Shown here: piece after piece, positions 52,919 to 63,682 of the stretch
Layout: each line of letters starts with the position of its first letter
Numbering within the stretch: the first letter of the stretch is position 1
Assembly: GCA_000634415.1 (NCBI GenBank)
Contig: JFNH01000004.1
Coordinates: 1 to 64,000, forward strand
Source of the DNA: Prochlorococcus sp. scB245a_519A13
GTDB lineage: Bacteria; Cyanobacteriota; Cyanobacteriia; PCC-6307; Cyanobiaceae
DNA: 64,000 nt
Direction of reading: 5' to 3'
Notes under the pieces: generated by a model
Seen by the model: the letters and a program-made list of their open reading frames with translations, nothing else
What the model was told of the DNA's origin: nothing
Database searches by the model: none
Made by a program: the position numbers and the translations under genes

Positions 52919-54901
52919 TTAATCCTTAAAATTATACTTATCAGACGTCAATAATTTCCAGTCTCCCTGTCCATTTAATTCTAAAATATTCTCGTGAAAA
53001 TCTTTCAAGCTAGGTCTATGTCCAACACTAATAAGAGAAAGTTCTCTTTCCTTAAGTAAACCATATAGTTTTTTTTCAGTGTTAATATCTAAAGCACTTG
53101 TTGCTTCATCAAGTACTGCAAATCTTGGAGAATTTAGTAAGAGTCTTGCAAAAGCCAATCTTTGTTGCTCGCCTAGAGAAAGGATTCTTGGCCAATCTTG
53201 TTTAATATCAAGATTAGGATACCGATCCACTAAAGTTTTTAAATTTACTTCATGAAGTACAGAAGTAAGATGTTCATCACTAAATTTCTTTACTTCTGTG
53301 GGATAACATAATTGTTCCCTTAAAGAACCAAGTAGCATATATGGTTTTTGAGGTATGAATAATAATTCCCCAATTTTTGGTTTTTTAATTACTCCCTGAT
53401 CGGGTTCCCATAAACCACTAATCATTCTTAGTAAAGATGTTTTTCCGCACCCAGATGGTCCTACTACCAAAAGTGATTGATTATTGTCGATGCTCAAATT
53501 TAAATTTTTAATTATTGTTTTATTTGATCCTGGTGGGCAAAGGTCAGCATTATTAATAAGAATTGAAGGGTAATCTGAAATAACGTTTTGATTGTTTGTT
53601 GGGTTGGTTTGACTAATGGATTCAACTTTTGATTGGAATCCTTCTAATCTGCCAATACCAGCAGTAAATTTTGCAAGTTCTTCGATTTGATTAACAATGA
53701 AAAATAACGAACCTTCAACCATTCCAAATGCAAAGCTTGCCTGAATAAAGCGTCCATAATCAATTTCACCTTTAAAGTAAGGGATTGCCATTATTAAATA
53801 TGGAAAGAAATTTCCAGCATAATTAATGGATCTTCTCATGACGTCTATTATTACTCTCCATATAATCAGTAAATTAAAGTTTCTCACCACTTCTCCTAAG
53901 CGTCTTTCAGTTTCACTGCGCTCAGGATTCTCCCCAGAGTAAAAGGCTATTGATTCAGCATTATCTCTAATATGTACCAAGCCATATCGAAAATCTGCTT
54001 CGTATCTGAGTTGATCAAAGTCAATTTTTACAAGATTTTTTCCAGCAATTAAGAGGATAGAAGTTGCAAATGCGGCGTAACCAAATAAAGAAAAAGTAAG
54101 CGTTGTACTAATACTCCATAAAATAAGAATATTAAGTGAAAATGTTAGTAGGGCATCAAAAATACCTAATGTAAAAGAGAGACTTTGCCCGGTAAAAGCT
54201 CGGGTATCATCTGTGATTCTTTGATCAGGATTATCTACATCGGTTTGTTCTTCATCATTGGGATTTAACTGGTAATAAGCTTTATTAGTCATATAATCTT
54301 TGACTAGACTTTTTGAAAGCCATTCTCTCCAAATTATCCCTAACTTATATGTAAAAAATATTTGGGAAACCCGTATTGGTAGAGCCACAGCGAAACAACA
54401 AGCGTAAATTCCCAATATCCGATAAAATCCATCTTCTTGTTTTTCCACTAAAGCATTTGTTAAATCTCTTGCAATGAATCCAATACCTGCGTTTATTCCG
54501 TTTACAGCTAAAAGCATTAATACAATTATCGCGAGGAATAACCAATGTAACCATCTACGATTTTTTAATTGACGTCTTAAGCTAAAAAAGCTGCCTGATC
54601 CAATAAGAAATAAAGCAGAGAAAAGCAATCCCCAGCTTCCAGACCAAATTGAGTTGACAGTACTTACTACACCACCGAAATACTTTTCAAGAAAAATTGG
54701 TTGAAAGCTTTCAAAAAAGTTGATTATTCCTGTAAGACCAACAAGTACTACTCCACCAACACAAAATAAAAGTGAAATCAAAAGCCATATGAATTGAAAC
54801 CCATTACATTGATCTATAGGAAGAAAAAACGGCTGAGATAACCTCCTTAATTTTTGTAATTGGTAAAGTATTTTAGATTGATTATTAACTGCTTTATTCA
54901 T
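52919..54901 (-). CDS. ABC transporter, permease-ATPase fusion (SbmA/ABCD type)
   Basis: The 660-residue protein has an N-terminal membrane domain with about six helices (WLLISLLFCVGGVVLVGL, LLFSALFLIGSGSFF, FLAIIVLMLLAVNG) and an ATPase domain with Walker A VGPSGCGKTSLL, signature LSLGEQQRLAFARLLL and Walker B FAVLDEATSAL. This is the SbmA-BacA/peroxisomal ABCD arrangement, in which one gene encodes both parts. The substrate is unknown. It sits upstream of hli on the same strand. Confidence 0.85.
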   Translation of the reverse strand: MNKAVNNQSKILYQLQKLRRLSQPFFLPIDQCNGFQFIWLLISLLFCVGGVVLVGLTGIINFFESFQPIFLEKYFGGVVSTVNSIWSGSWGLLFSALFLIGSGSFFSLRRQLKNRRWLHWLFLAIIVLMLLAVNGINAGIGFIARDLTNALVEKQEDGFYRILGIYACCFAVALPIRVSQIFFTYKLGIIWREWLSKSLVKDYMTNKAYYQLNPNDEEQTDVDNPDQRITDDTRAFTGQSLSFTLGIFDALLTFSLNILILWSISTTLTFSLFGYAAFATSILLIAGKNLVKIDFDQLRYEADFRYGLVHIRDNAESIAFYSGENPERSETERRLGEVVRNFNLLIIWRVIIDVMRRSINYAGNFFPYLIMAIPYFKGEIDYGRFIQASFAFGMVEGSLFFIVNQIEELAKFTAGIGRLEGFQSKVESISQTNPTNNQNVISDYPSILINNADLCPPGSNKTIIKNLNLSIDNNQSLLVVGPSGCGKTSLLRMISGLWEPDQGVIKKPKIGELLFIPQKPYMLLGSLREQLCYPTEVKKFSDEHLTSVLHEVNLKTLVDRYPNLDIKQDWPRILSLGEQQRLAFARLLLNSPRFAVLDEATSALDINTEKKLYGLLKERELSLISVGHRPSLKDFHENILELNGQGDWKLLTSDKYNFKD

Positions 54902-54943
54902 TACTCTACTAGTTTTATAAAATAAATTATAACTTTAAGCAGT

Positions 54944-55222
54944 CTATTGACCAAAGCCAATAAATGAAAGTGCCCAGTCAGGTAAATTTAAGTAATTCAA
55001 AATTGTTATGTCAAATTCATGAACTTTTGGAAAAGATTTATCTAATATCAACCATAAAAGAAAAGGTAGATTAAATAAAATTTGTAATTGCCATTTATAA
55101 GTTAAAACTCTCCAAATTTTTATTAACTTAGTTTTGAGTGAATCATCTAGTTCTTCCCAATTTTTTAAGATTAAATTGAACAAATTTTTGGGTTTTGTAT
55201 TTAAGGAATCTGGAGTATTCAT
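54944..55222 (-). CDS. Small hypothetical protein with one hydrophobic segment
   Basis: A 92-residue protein with a helix near 48-62 (LQILFNLPFLLWLILDKSF). The N-terminal part is soluble (ILKNWEELDDSLKTKLIKIW), and the C-terminus ends SFIGFGQ. No family is recognised. It lies between the HIT gene and the ABC transporter on the same strand. Confidence 0.5.
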   Translation of the reverse strand: MNTPDSLNTKPKNLFNLILKNWEELDDSLKTKLIKIWRVLTYKWQLQILFNLPFLLWLILDKSFPKVHEFDITILNYLNLPDWALSFIGFGQ

Positions 55223-55269
55223 TTTGTTTTTTAATTATTTATAACCTATTAATATTGCTTTCGAGAGTT

Positions 55270-55611
55270 TTAACCTGGGGGCCAATTCATTTTTCTTCCG
55301 GATAAAAAATGAATATGCAAATGAAAAACTGTTTGTCCCGATTCTGCTCCAGTATTAATTACTGTCCTCCAATTAGTTAAATTTTTCGATTTAGCTATTT
55401 TGCTACCCACAAAAAGTAAATGCCCTAATAAATTTGCATCTTCTTCTATACAATCCAATAAACTAATAATTGGCTTTTTTGGAATCACTAGAAAATGTAC
55501 TGGGGCTTGCGCTTGGATATCATTAAACCCAATACAAAATTCATCTTCATAAAGCTTATCGCAGGGAATTTCTTCATTAATTATTTTTTGAAATATTGTT
55601 GTTTCAGTCAT
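55270..55611 (-). CDS. HIT family nucleotide hydrolase
   Basis: A 113-residue HIT protein with the HxHxH motif in FHLHIHFLSGRKMNWPPG at the C-terminus; the WPPG ending is typical of the HinT group. It hydrolyses AMP from aminoacyl- or phosphoramidate-type adducts. It sits 4 bp after def in the minus-strand block. Confidence 0.93.
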   Translation of the reverse strand: MTETTIFQKIINEEIPCDKLYEDEFCIGFNDIQAQAPVHFLVIPKKPIISLLDCIEEDANLLGHLLFVGSKIAKSKNLTNWRTVINTGAESGQTVFHLHIHFLSGRKMNWPPG

Positions 55612-55615
55612 TAAA

Positions 55616-56221
55616 TTAATTAATTGAGATAACGTCTTTTTCGTTAAACCCTTCTTTTAAAAGTTCTTTGTTCAAATCATCTTTTGATGTAACTCTATCT
55701 ACAAATAATATTCCATTTAAGTGATCCATTTCGTGTTGAATACACCTCGCTAGAAGTCCATCTGCTTTCATTTTACGTGGACGTCCCATTTCATCTCTAA
55801 ATTTTAATTTTATAGTTGATGGTCTTACTACATTTAAATAGACGCCAGGTATACTCAAGCAGCCTTCTTCGTATGAATTAAGGGTTGTTCCAAAATCTGT
55901 AATTTCTGGATTGATTAATATTAAAGGTTCTGCCGCTGAATCTTCAAAATTTACGTCTATTACAAGAAGCTCTTTGTTGATTCCAATTTGAGGTGCGGCA
56001 AGTCCAATTCCTTTAGCTGCATACATGCTTTGAAGCATTTCTCTAGCAAGTTTTCTAATCGATTCGTCAACTTTAGTTATTCTTTTGGAATTTTGTCTTA
56101 ATTCATCATCACCAAGTTTATAAATGTTTAGAGATGGCTTACCTGATTGTTCTTTTGCAATTTTTTCTGCGTTTCCATTTGTTCTTGATTTTTTTGCAAG
56201 TTGTGAAAAATGGTTTGCCAC
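55616..56221 (-). CDS. def: Peptide deformylase
   Basis: A 201-residue deformylase with all three motifs: GIGLAAPQIG (about residue 75), EEGCLSIPG (C in metal binding) and QHEMDHLNGILF (H and E ligands). It removes the formyl group from nascent proteins and requires iron. The N-terminal extension of about 35 residues (SQLAKKSRTNGNAEKIAKEQ) is longer than in E. coli and low-complexity. Confidence 0.96.
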   Translation of the reverse strand: MANHFSQLAKKSRTNGNAEKIAKEQSGKPSLNIYKLGDDELRQNSKRITKVDESIRKLAREMLQSMYAAKGIGLAAPQIGINKELLVIDVNFEDSAAEPLILINPEITDFGTTLNSYEEGCLSIPGVYLNVVRPSTIKLKFRDEMGRPRKMKADGLLARCIQHEMDHLNGILFVDRVTSKDDLNKELLKEGFNEKDVISIN

Positions 56222-56302
56222 GTTAAAAAAGAAGGTTTTTACTTAAGAGTTTAGCTATAAAAATACTAGCACTTTAATTTGCATTCTTTATAGTTTTTTT
56301 AA

Positions 56303-58228
56303 ATGAGTAATGATGATCAGTTAAAAGTTAGGCAAACTGTATCTAAACAAAAATCTTTTAAGGAATTAACTATTGTTAGGAATATCATTTTTTGGATTGA
56401 TCTTGTTGGTGAAGGTCAAAATGAAAATGCTATTTTTGCAAGTCCATTTAATGAAAAAGAGGCGTTTCCTCAGAAATTAACAAGTAAAAAATATAATATT
56501 AAAAATAACTTTCATGGATATGGTGGTAAATCTTATAAATGTATATATTTAAAAAATAATTTTTATTTGATATGGATAGATCAGATTACCAAAGCAGTAT
56601 GGTTTCAAATTTTTAAAGAAGTAGCATCAAATTGTAGAATTCAAAATAAATATCTTGATTCAGTTCAAGAACCTAGACAATTATCTAAATCAATTGATGG
56701 AAATTTCGATGCTTCATTTATCATTTCTGAAAAAAGTCTTTTGTATGGTATTTGCGAAATAAATAATAAAGATTATTTATTTTCGTTAAATTTAAAAAAA
56801 ACTAAACAAGATATTCATCGAATAAAAAAATTTAAAAATTTTGCTGGAGAGCTATCTTCTAATATTTCTGCTAACTTACTTTCTTGGATAGAATGGGATT
56901 CTCCATTCATGCCCTGGGAGAAAAATGATCTATTTTTTGCACAAATAAATTTAGATGGAGAGATAACAAAAATAAAAAAATTCTCAGATAAGCTGATTAA
57001 TGCCGAAAAAAACGTCTCTTTTTTTCAACCTTATTGGATAAGTGAAACTCTTTTAGTATGTTCTGAAGATAGTTCTGGATGGTGGAACTTATTGTTTTTA
57101 GATGTAAGTGAAATTGACAATATTTTTATTAAGAAAAGAGTAGAGAGAAATTTGATTGAATATGGAGCACCACAATGGGTAACTGGAATTACATTCTTTT
57201 CAGGGAATATAAAAAATTTATTTTGTTTAGCAAAAAAAGAAAATAGTTTAATAGTAGAAGAATATAAAGATCTTGAATTTGTTAAAGAATTTTCTACTCC
57301 TTTTACCTCCATAAGTGATTTCAGTGTTTTTCGGAAAAAAGTTCTTTTAAAAGGTTATGGTTATGATTTTTTAGGAATTGTATTTGAAATTGATTTTGCA
57401 AAAAAAGTTTTATCAAATTTTTCTGAGCAGATATTTTTTGATCATATAAAAGATTGTTCAAAACCTGAAACATTTTGGTTTAAAGGTTTTGAAGCTCAAT
57501 CTACTCATTCTTTTCTTTATAGGCCGCTTGTTGAAAATTTTAGAAAGCCACCGCTCCTTGTTAGAGCACATAGTGGACCAACTTCATGTTTTGATGGATC
57601 ATATAATTCTGAAGTTCAATATTGGACTTCGAAGGGATTTTTTGTTGCTGAAGTTAATTATGGAGGATCATCAGGATTTGGTAAAGCATATAGAGAGAGG
57701 TTGAATTATAAATGGGGTATTGTTGATTCTTATGATTGCAAAGCACTAGCTCTTGAATTGATTAAATCAAATCAAGTTGATAGTGAAAAAGTAGTAATTT
57801 TTGGGAATAGTGCTGGTGGGTTAACTGCCCTGAATTGTTTATTATATGGGTCTATTTTTACAGGAGCAATTTGTAAATATCCTGTTATTGATTTGAAGGA
57901 TATGCATTACAACACTCATAGGTTTGAAAAAGATTATTTAAATTCTTTGGTAGGAAATTATGAAAAAAATCATGATGATTATATAAATAGATCGCCGATA
58001 AATTACATTAACAAAATAAAAAAACCTATCTTATTGTTTCATGGAAAAGAAGATCAAGTTATTTCTTATAAACAAACTTTAAAAATTCAAGAAATTTTGA
58101 TCAGTAATAATAACTTTTCAGAAGTTGTGTTGTTTGAAAATGAGGGGCATGGGTTTAAAAATATTGAAAATAAAGAAAAAGTAATGCAAAAATCTCAGGA
58201 ATTTTTAAAAAATATTTTGAATATTTAA
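56303..58228 (+). CDS. S9 family prolyl-oligopeptidase-like serine hydrolase
   Basis: The 641-residue protein has a beta-propeller-like N-terminal half and an alpha/beta hydrolase half. The nucleophile is in FGNSAGGLTAL (about 500-510), the acid in GKEDQVI and the base in NEGHGFKN. It belongs to the dipeptidyl/acylaminoacyl peptidase family, but the physiological substrate is unknown. It overlaps convergent sufS by 4 bp. Confidence 0.88.
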   Translation: MSNDDQLKVRQTVSKQKSFKELTIVRNIIFWIDLVGEGQNENAIFASPFNEKEAFPQKLTSKKYNIKNNFHGYGGKSYKCIYLKNNFYLIWIDQITKAVWFQIFKEVASNCRIQNKYLDSVQEPRQLSKSIDGNFDASFIISEKSLLYGICEINNKDYLFSLNLKKTKQDIHRIKKFKNFAGELSSNISANLLSWIEWDSPFMPWEKNDLFFAQINLDGEITKIKKFSDKLINAEKNVSFFQPYWISETLLVCSEDSSGWWNLLFLDVSEIDNIFIKKRVERNLIEYGAPQWVTGITFFSGNIKNLFCLAKKENSLIVEEYKDLEFVKEFSTPFTSISDFSVFRKKVLLKGYGYDFLGIVFEIDFAKKVLSNFSEQIFFDHIKDCSKPETFWFKGFEAQSTHSFLYRPLVENFRKPPLLVRAHSGPTSCFDGSYNSEVQYWTSKGFFVAEVNYGGSSGFGKAYRERLNYKWGIVDSYDCKALALELIKSNQVDSEKVVIFGNSAGGLTALNCLLYGSIFTGAICKYPVIDLKDMHYNTHRFEKDYLNSLVGNYEKNHDDYINRSPINYINKIKKPILLFHGKEDQVISYKQTLKIQEILISNNNFSEVVLFENEGHGFKNIENKEKVMQKSQEFLKNILNI

Positions 58229-59478
58229 GAATTGATTTTTAGAAAATTAATAGTATCTTTTAATTTTTCTATAAAAATATCAATTTCCTCCTTACTGGTT
58301 GTGAAATTCATGCTAATTCTAGCCGTAGATTTAATTCCAATGTATCTGTGAAGAGGTTGACAGCAATGATGCCCACTTCTGATGCAAATTCCTTTTGAAT
58401 CAAGAATTTCAGCAATATCGTTTGAATGTATATTTTTCACATAAAAGGTGGCAAGTGATGCTCTGTCTGGATCTATTACGGGCGATGGACCAATAATTTC
58501 AACATTTTCAATTTCATTTAATTTTGCAAATAAATATTTAGTAATAGACCTTTCATATTCATGAATTTCATTCAGTCCAATAGCGTTTATATAATTAATT
58601 GCTTCTGCAAGACCTATTGCTTCTGCAATGGCTGGAGTTCCAGCTTCAAATTTATGTGGTAACTCTGCCCAAGTACTTGTCTCTTCAAAAACATCCTGAA
58701 TCATTTCGCCACCTCCAAAGAGAGGAGGAATTTTTTCTAGAATTTCTTTTCTTGACCAAAGGAAGCCAATACCTGTAGGGCCGCAAAGTTTATGTCCTGA
58801 TCCTGCTAAAAAATCTATATCAAGATCAATCACATCTAGTTTTTGATGGGCCAAACTTTGACATGCATCTATTAAAACTAAAGAACCTTTTTGTTTAGCT
58901 AATTTAGTGATCTCTTTGATTGGATTACAGCAACCCAGTGTATTACTTACATGTACTATGCTAACAAGCTTAGTTCTAGATGTTAGTTTTGATTTAAAAT
59001 CATCTATATCTAATTTCCCATTTTTATCTATACCTATAAATTTTAATTTACATTTATTTTTTGCTGCAACCATTTGCCATGGAACAATATTGCTATGATG
59101 TTCCATTATTGATAAGAGAATTTCATCGTCCTCTCTTAATAAAGATTCGCCCCATGATCTAGCTACCAGATTGATTGCCTCAGTAGCATTTCTCGTGAAA
59201 ATAATTTCTTTTGTTGAATTCGCTTTAATATATTTGCTAATTAAATATCTTGCATTTTCAAATTCTTCTGTCGCTTTAGCACTTAATTGATGCGCGCCTC
59301 TATGTACATTGGCATTAAAGTTTCTATAATATTCATTAATTTTTTCTAAGACCTGTATTGGTTTTTGAGTGGTTGCAGCATGGTCTAAATAAATAATTTG
59401 CTCACTACTTTTTAAGTTCTTATTTAAAAGAGGAAAGTCTTTCTTCGTTATTTCAGGAAAATTTTGAATTGTTTTCAT
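58225..59478 (-). CDS. sufS: Cysteine desulfurase SufS
   Basis: A 417-residue group II cysteine desulfurase. The PLP lysine is in GSGHKLCGPTGIG and the catalytic cysteine in IRSGHHCCQPLH. It releases sulfur from cysteine for Fe-S assembly, relayed by SufE to SufB. It is last in the sufBCDS operon, its start overlapping the sufD stop by 1 bp. Confidence 0.96.
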   Translation of the reverse strand: MKTIQNFPEITKKDFPLLNKNLKSSEQIIYLDHAATTQKPIQVLEKINEYYRNFNANVHRGAHQLSAKATEEFENARYLISKYIKANSTKEIIFTRNATEAINLVARSWGESLLREDDEILLSIMEHHSNIVPWQMVAAKNKCKLKFIGIDKNGKLDIDDFKSKLTSRTKLVSIVHVSNTLGCCNPIKEITKLAKQKGSLVLIDACQSLAHQKLDVIDLDIDFLAGSGHKLCGPTGIGFLWSRKEILEKIPPLFGGGEMIQDVFEETSTWAELPHKFEAGTPAIAEAIGLAEAINYINAIGLNEIHEYERSITKYLFAKLNEIENVEIIGPSPVIDPDRASLATFYVKNIHSNDIAEILDSKGICIRSGHHCCQPLHRYIGIKSTARISMNFTTSKEEIDIFIEKLKDTINFLKINS

Positions 59479-60695
59479 TAATTTTCATTTAAAAGTTTAT
59501 CAAGCAAATCCCATCTATCTTGTGAAACGGGAATAAATGAAATTATTTCTTGAAAGTAAGAACTTAATTGTAGTTTACTTGCTTCTGTTAATGTGATCCC
59601 TCTTGTTCGCATATAAAAAAGTTCTTCTTCATTTAATTGTGAAATTGTAGCTCCATGTTTGCATTTGACATCATCAGCAATTATTTCTAATTGAGGTTTG
59701 GTATCTATTTGTGCAAGATTTGATAAAAGTAAATTTCTGCTTAATTGAGAAGCATCAGTTTTCTGGGCAATTTTCGGAACTATTATTGAACCTTCAAATA
59801 TCGCATGTGATTTATCGTCAGCAAGAGATTTATTGATTTGATCTAGAAATCCATTTGGACCATGAAAGTCTATTTTTGTAAAAGTAGAAATTTGTTCATC
59901 TTTTTTTGTTATTTGCATACCCTTGATATTAGTTTTAGCGTTCCCTTTAGATTGTTTAATACGAATTTCAAATCTTGCGTAATTAAACTTGAAATGTAAA
60001 GATCCTAAATTGTATTCGCTATTGTTTTGTTGAATTACATTGAGAGAATTTAATAAATTGGATTTGTTTTCACCGTAAGAAACAACACCATGGTTTATGG
60101 AACTATTTTCTTCTAAACAAAGGAACGTTGATTGAGATAATGATGAGTTGTCTTTACCAAGATTTACTTGTAATAAATCAATATCACAATTCTTTTCTAA
60201 AAATATTACCAGGGTTTTTGCGTTTAAAGAATTACTTGATGCGTGACTAAAGATTTCAATAGGAGGGATTTCTGATCCATTTATTTTTAATCCCAAGATA
60301 TTCTTTGTACAGTTTAATGACAGATTTAGTAAGTCACTCCAATTTTCGTTTTGATCAAAATAAGATATCTGTTCCTTGATATATTTAACTAATTTATCCT
60401 CACTTATTTGCTTTATTGAAAAATTTTCTTCTATAAAATTAGTTTGGCAATTATCTCCTATTACTAACCTAATAGTACTTTGAGAAGTTTTTGGAAAAGG
60501 GATATCAAATATTGGATCTTTTTCATTAACCGAGTAGTTTAAAAAGTTTGAAAATTTTGATTTATTTGAAAGTCTCCATTGCTCACTTTTAGGATTAGGT
60601 AGGGGGCTTGATTGTAATTTATTTAAACAGATTTTTTGTATTTCTGTTAAATTATCAATCGATTTATTGGTTTTTATTTTTTCAATAATTTCCAT
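59478..60695 (-). CDS. sufD: Fe-S cluster assembly protein SufD
   Basis: A 405-residue protein of the SufBD family; the C-terminal KCKHGATISQLNEEELFYMRTRGI is its hallmark. It forms the SufBCD scaffold complex with SufB and the ATPase SufC. It has fewer cysteines than SufB, as usual. The gene starts 4 bp after the sufC stop. Confidence 0.94.
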   Translation of the reverse strand: MEIIEKIKTNKSIDNLTEIQKICLNKLQSSPLPNPKSEQWRLSNKSKFSNFLNYSVNEKDPIFDIPFPKTSQSTIRLVIGDNCQTNFIEENFSIKQISEDKLVKYIKEQISYFDQNENWSDLLNLSLNCTKNILGLKINGSEIPPIEIFSHASSNSLNAKTLVIFLEKNCDIDLLQVNLGKDNSSLSQSTFLCLEENSSINHGVVSYGENKSNLLNSLNVIQQNNSEYNLGSLHFKFNYARFEIRIKQSKGNAKTNIKGMQITKKDEQISTFTKIDFHGPNGFLDQINKSLADDKSHAIFEGSIIVPKIAQKTDASQLSRNLLLSNLAQIDTKPQLEIIADDVKCKHGATISQLNEEELFYMRTRGITLTEASKLQLSSYFQEIISFIPVSQDRWDLLDKLLNEN

Positions 60696-60699
60696 TTTT

Positions 60700-61485
60700 T
60701 TAGGTCTCTTTTATAAAGTTATCAGTCCATTCATACCCTTTTTCCTCAAGCTTTAGAGCAAGATTACTATCACCAGTTTTTATGATTTGTCCGTCTGACA
60801 TAACATGGACATAATTTGGTTTAATTTCATCTAATAATCTTTGATAGTGGGTAATCAGTATAATTCCAGTTTGTGCATTAGATATTTTTTTAATTCCTGA
60901 TGCCACTATTCTTAAAGCATCAATATCTAGACCAGAATCGGTCTCATCTAATATTGCTATCTTTGGCTCAAGTAAAGCCATTTGCAGAATTTCATTTCTT
61001 TTTTTTTCACCTCCGGAAAATCCTTGATTTACACTCCTTGATAGGAATGCATGATCCATTTTCACAATTTCTAGTTTTTCTTTAACTAATTCTTCAAAAT
61101 CAAAAGTATCTAATTCTTCTTTATTTAGGAATTTTCTTCTAGCATTAGTTGAAACTCTAAGAAACTCAAGATTACTTACACCTGGAATTTCAATTGGATA
61201 TTGAAAACCAAGAAAAATACCTGATTGAGCTCTATCTTCAGGTTCTAGAGAATTGATGTTTTCACCTAAAAATTTTATGTCGCCATTTGTAATGTTATAA
61301 GAGGGATGCCCTGCAATGATTTTCGAAAGAGTACTTTTGCCACACCCATTTCTTCCCATAATAGCGTGGATTTCTCCAGGATAGACAGTAAGTGAAACCC
61401 CTTTTAAAATTGGAAGATTATCAGTAGATGCAGAGAGATTTTCAACTTCTAAAATTGGATCTGATTCTTTCATTTTATTTTGCAT
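60700..61485 (-). CDS. sufC: Fe-S cluster assembly ATPase SufC
   Basis: A 261-residue ABC-type ATPase with Walker [11 protein letters not shown], signature [10 protein letters not shown] and Walker [12 protein letters not shown]. It drives SufB-SufD rearrangement in cluster assembly. The spacing and order (sufB, C, D, S) match the standard cyanobacterial operon. The frame starts at 61485 with MQNKMKES; the M five residues in may be the true start. Confidence 0.96.
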   Translation of the reverse strand: MQNKMKESDPILEVENLSASTDNLPILKGVSLTVYPGEIHAIMGRNGCGKSTLSKIIAGHPSYNITNGDIKFLGENINSLEPEDRAQSGIFLGFQYPIEIPGVSNLEFLRVSTNARRKFLNKEELDTFDFEELVKEKLEIVKMDHAFLSRSVNQGFSGGEKKRNEILQMALLEPKIAILDETDSGLDIDALRIVASGIKKISNAQTGIILITHYQRLLDEIKPNYVHVMSDGQIIKTGDSNLALKLEEKGYEWTDNFIKET

Positions 61486-61506
61486 TTCAGTTTAGAAATT
61501 GATTCA

Positions 61507-62949
61507 TTAACCTACTGATCCCTCTAGTTTAAGTGCAAGTAACTTATCTGCTTCAGCAGCAAATTCCATAGGTAATTGATTAAATACATCTCTGCAAAAA
61601 CCGCTGACCATCATAGATACTGCCTCCTCAAATTCTATACCTCTGCTTTGGAGATAAAAAAGTTGATCTTCTGAGATTCTACATGTGCTTGCTTCATGTT
61701 CAATTTCAGAATTGGGTTGTTGAGATTTGATGTAAGGGAATGTATTTGCAGAAGCTTGATCCCCTATTAACATTGAATCACATTGACTGTAATTTCTTGA
61801 TCCTGTAGCTTTTGTTCCCATTTTGACAAGACCTCTGTAGCTATTTATTGATTTACCTGCACTAATGCCTTTGCTAACAATAGTTGATTTGGTCTTAGGA
61901 CCAATATGGATCATTTTTGTACCAGTATCTGCTTGCTGAAGATTATTGGTGAGTGCCACTGAATAAAATTCTCCTACAGATTCTTCTCCTAAAAGAAGAC
62001 AGCTAGGATATTTCCATGTAATTGCAGACCCTGTTTCAACTTGAGACCAACTAATTTTACTTCTCTTACCTAAACATTTTCCTCTCTTGGTGACAAAATT
62101 AAAAATTCCGCCAATACCTTCTTCATCACCAGCATACCAATTTTGTACTGTTGAATATTTTATTGAGGCGTCGTCTAATGCTATAAGCTCTACAACTGCT
62201 GCATGAAGGGTATTTGTATCAAACATTGGAGCTGTACAACCTTCTAGATAACTTACAGAACTTGATTCTTCAGCAATGATCAGTGTTCTTTCGAATTGTC
62301 CTGAATCTCCACTATTAATCCTGAAGTAGGAAGATAGATCCATAGGGCAGGTAACACCTTTCGGGATATAAACAAAAGAACCATCACTAAAAACAGCAGA
62401 ATTTAGTGCTGCAAAATAATTATCACTAGCTGGAACTACTGTACCTAAATATTTTTCAATCAAATCCGAGTGATTTTTTACTGCTTCACTAATTGAGCAA
62501 AATATGACTCCATGTTCAGCAAGTTCTTCTCTGAAAGTTGTGGCTATCGAAACACTATCAAAGACAGCGTCCACTGCTACATTGGTGAGTTTTTTTTGCT
62601 CCGTGAGAGGTATACCCAATTTGTCAAAAGTCTCAAGAAGTTTGGGATCGACTTCATCTAAACTTGAAATTTTCTCTTTTTGCTTAGGAGCAGAGTAATA
62701 TATTATATCTTGATAATCAATTTTTTTATATCCTAATGCTGCCCAATCAGGCTCTTTCATTTTTTGCCATTTTTTAAAGGCTTTTAATCTAAAATCAAGA
62801 AGAAATTTTGGCTCTTCTTTTTTCTGTGAAATTAATCTTACGATATCTTCATTTAATCCCTTTGCTATTTTTTCAGTTTCAATATCAGTAACGAAACCAT
62901 ATTTGTAAGGCTCTTTTACTACATCTTTAACTAAATTTTCGTTGACCAT
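61507..62949 (-). CDS. sufB: Fe-S cluster assembly scaffold SufB
   Basis: A 480-residue SufB, first gene of the operon. Conserved parts are [50 protein letters not shown] and a C-terminal [21 protein letters not shown] with a cluster-ligand Cys. It assembles Fe-S clusters. No SufR-like regulator gene is next to it; the divergent gene at 63045 is unrelated to SufR by eye. Confidence 0.97.
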   Translation of the reverse strand: MVNENLVKDVVKEPYKYGFVTDIETEKIAKGLNEDIVRLISQKKEEPKFLLDFRLKAFKKWQKMKEPDWAALGYKKIDYQDIIYYSAPKQKEKISSLDEVDPKLLETFDKLGIPLTEQKKLTNVAVDAVFDSVSIATTFREELAEHGVIFCSISEAVKNHSDLIEKYLGTVVPASDNYFAALNSAVFSDGSFVYIPKGVTCPMDLSSYFRINSGDSGQFERTLIIAEESSSVSYLEGCTAPMFDTNTLHAAVVELIALDDASIKYSTVQNWYAGDEEGIGGIFNFVTKRGKCLGKRSKISWSQVETGSAITWKYPSCLLLGEESVGEFYSVALTNNLQQADTGTKMIHIGPKTKSTIVSKGISAGKSINSYRGLVKMGTKATGSRNYSQCDSMLIGDQASANTFPYIKSQQPNSEIEHEASTCRISEDQLFYLQSRGIEFEEAVSMMVSGFCRDVFNQLPMEFAAEADKLLALKLEGSVG

Positions 62950-63044
62950 GTTATCAAAAATAACTTATTACAATTAGCTTTATATACTCTAACGAAAGAT
63001 ACCCCCAATATTGAGTTTTTTCCCTTTATTAAAACTAAAAATTA

Positions 63045-63398
63045 ATGTCTAATCATCTTGATCCCTCGTCTAACCCATTAAACATAGAAACTATACAAGA
63101 AATTGATAATCTTGATCTAACTATAATGCAGAAACATCATTTAAGAATACTCGCTCATTGCCTCCAGATTTTAAAAATTATCAATGTAGATAATAGTTTT
63201 GAACATCAAAATAAAAATCCCCTGAGAGAATGGTGTGATAACCAATCCAAAAAATTTGATGATAAAAAATTTAGTAATCTTTTTTATGAGCAGTTAGAAT
63301 CTACTTCGAAAAAATTAAGTACCTTTTCAAAAAAAATAGGAAAAAGTATTGAGGATTTAGAGATAGATGATTTATTACCTCTAGTTGAACAACGCTGA
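63045..63398 (+). CDS. Hypothetical protein divergent from sufB
   Basis: A 117-residue, mostly helical, charged protein with ATG at 63045. It starts with a leucine-rich helix (IQEIDNLDLTIMQKHHLRILAHCLQILK, by position 16-44) and has no cysteine cluster. Cyanobacterial suf operons often have divergent sufR here; this lacks the helix-turn-helix and C-rich part of SufR. Function unknown. Confidence 0.55.
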   Translation: MSNHLDPSSNPLNIETIQEIDNLDLTIMQKHHLRILAHCLQILKIINVDNSFEHQNKNPLREWCDNQSKKFDDKKFSNLFYEQLESTSKKLSTFSKKIGKSIEDLEIDDLLPLVEQR

Positions 63399-63682
63399 AT
63401 CCCCTTTTAGTTGATCCCGAAGAAAAAATATATTTTTGTTGAGTCGTTAACAAATGCAGGTAATAAAATTTAAAAAAAAAGAAAATTAATTTACATTTAA
63501 AAAAAATTTGAAAATTAATTAATTGCTTTAATACCAACTGTTTTGAAGAGAAATATCAATTTTGAGAATTCTTCAGGAGTCAGAGGATCCTGACGACATG
63601 CCAAAAAGACACACAATTCCAAAAAAAAAAGAACATACTGATCCCAAACAAAAACGGAGAATTTAAAGTGGCTGATGGGATC

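Noticed and set aside
63562-63666. A 34-residue frame upstream of the DUF4912 gene (TTG start)
   Set aside because: Very short, lysine-rich translation of an A-rich stretch with no supporting family; it may be a leader but cannot be supported.
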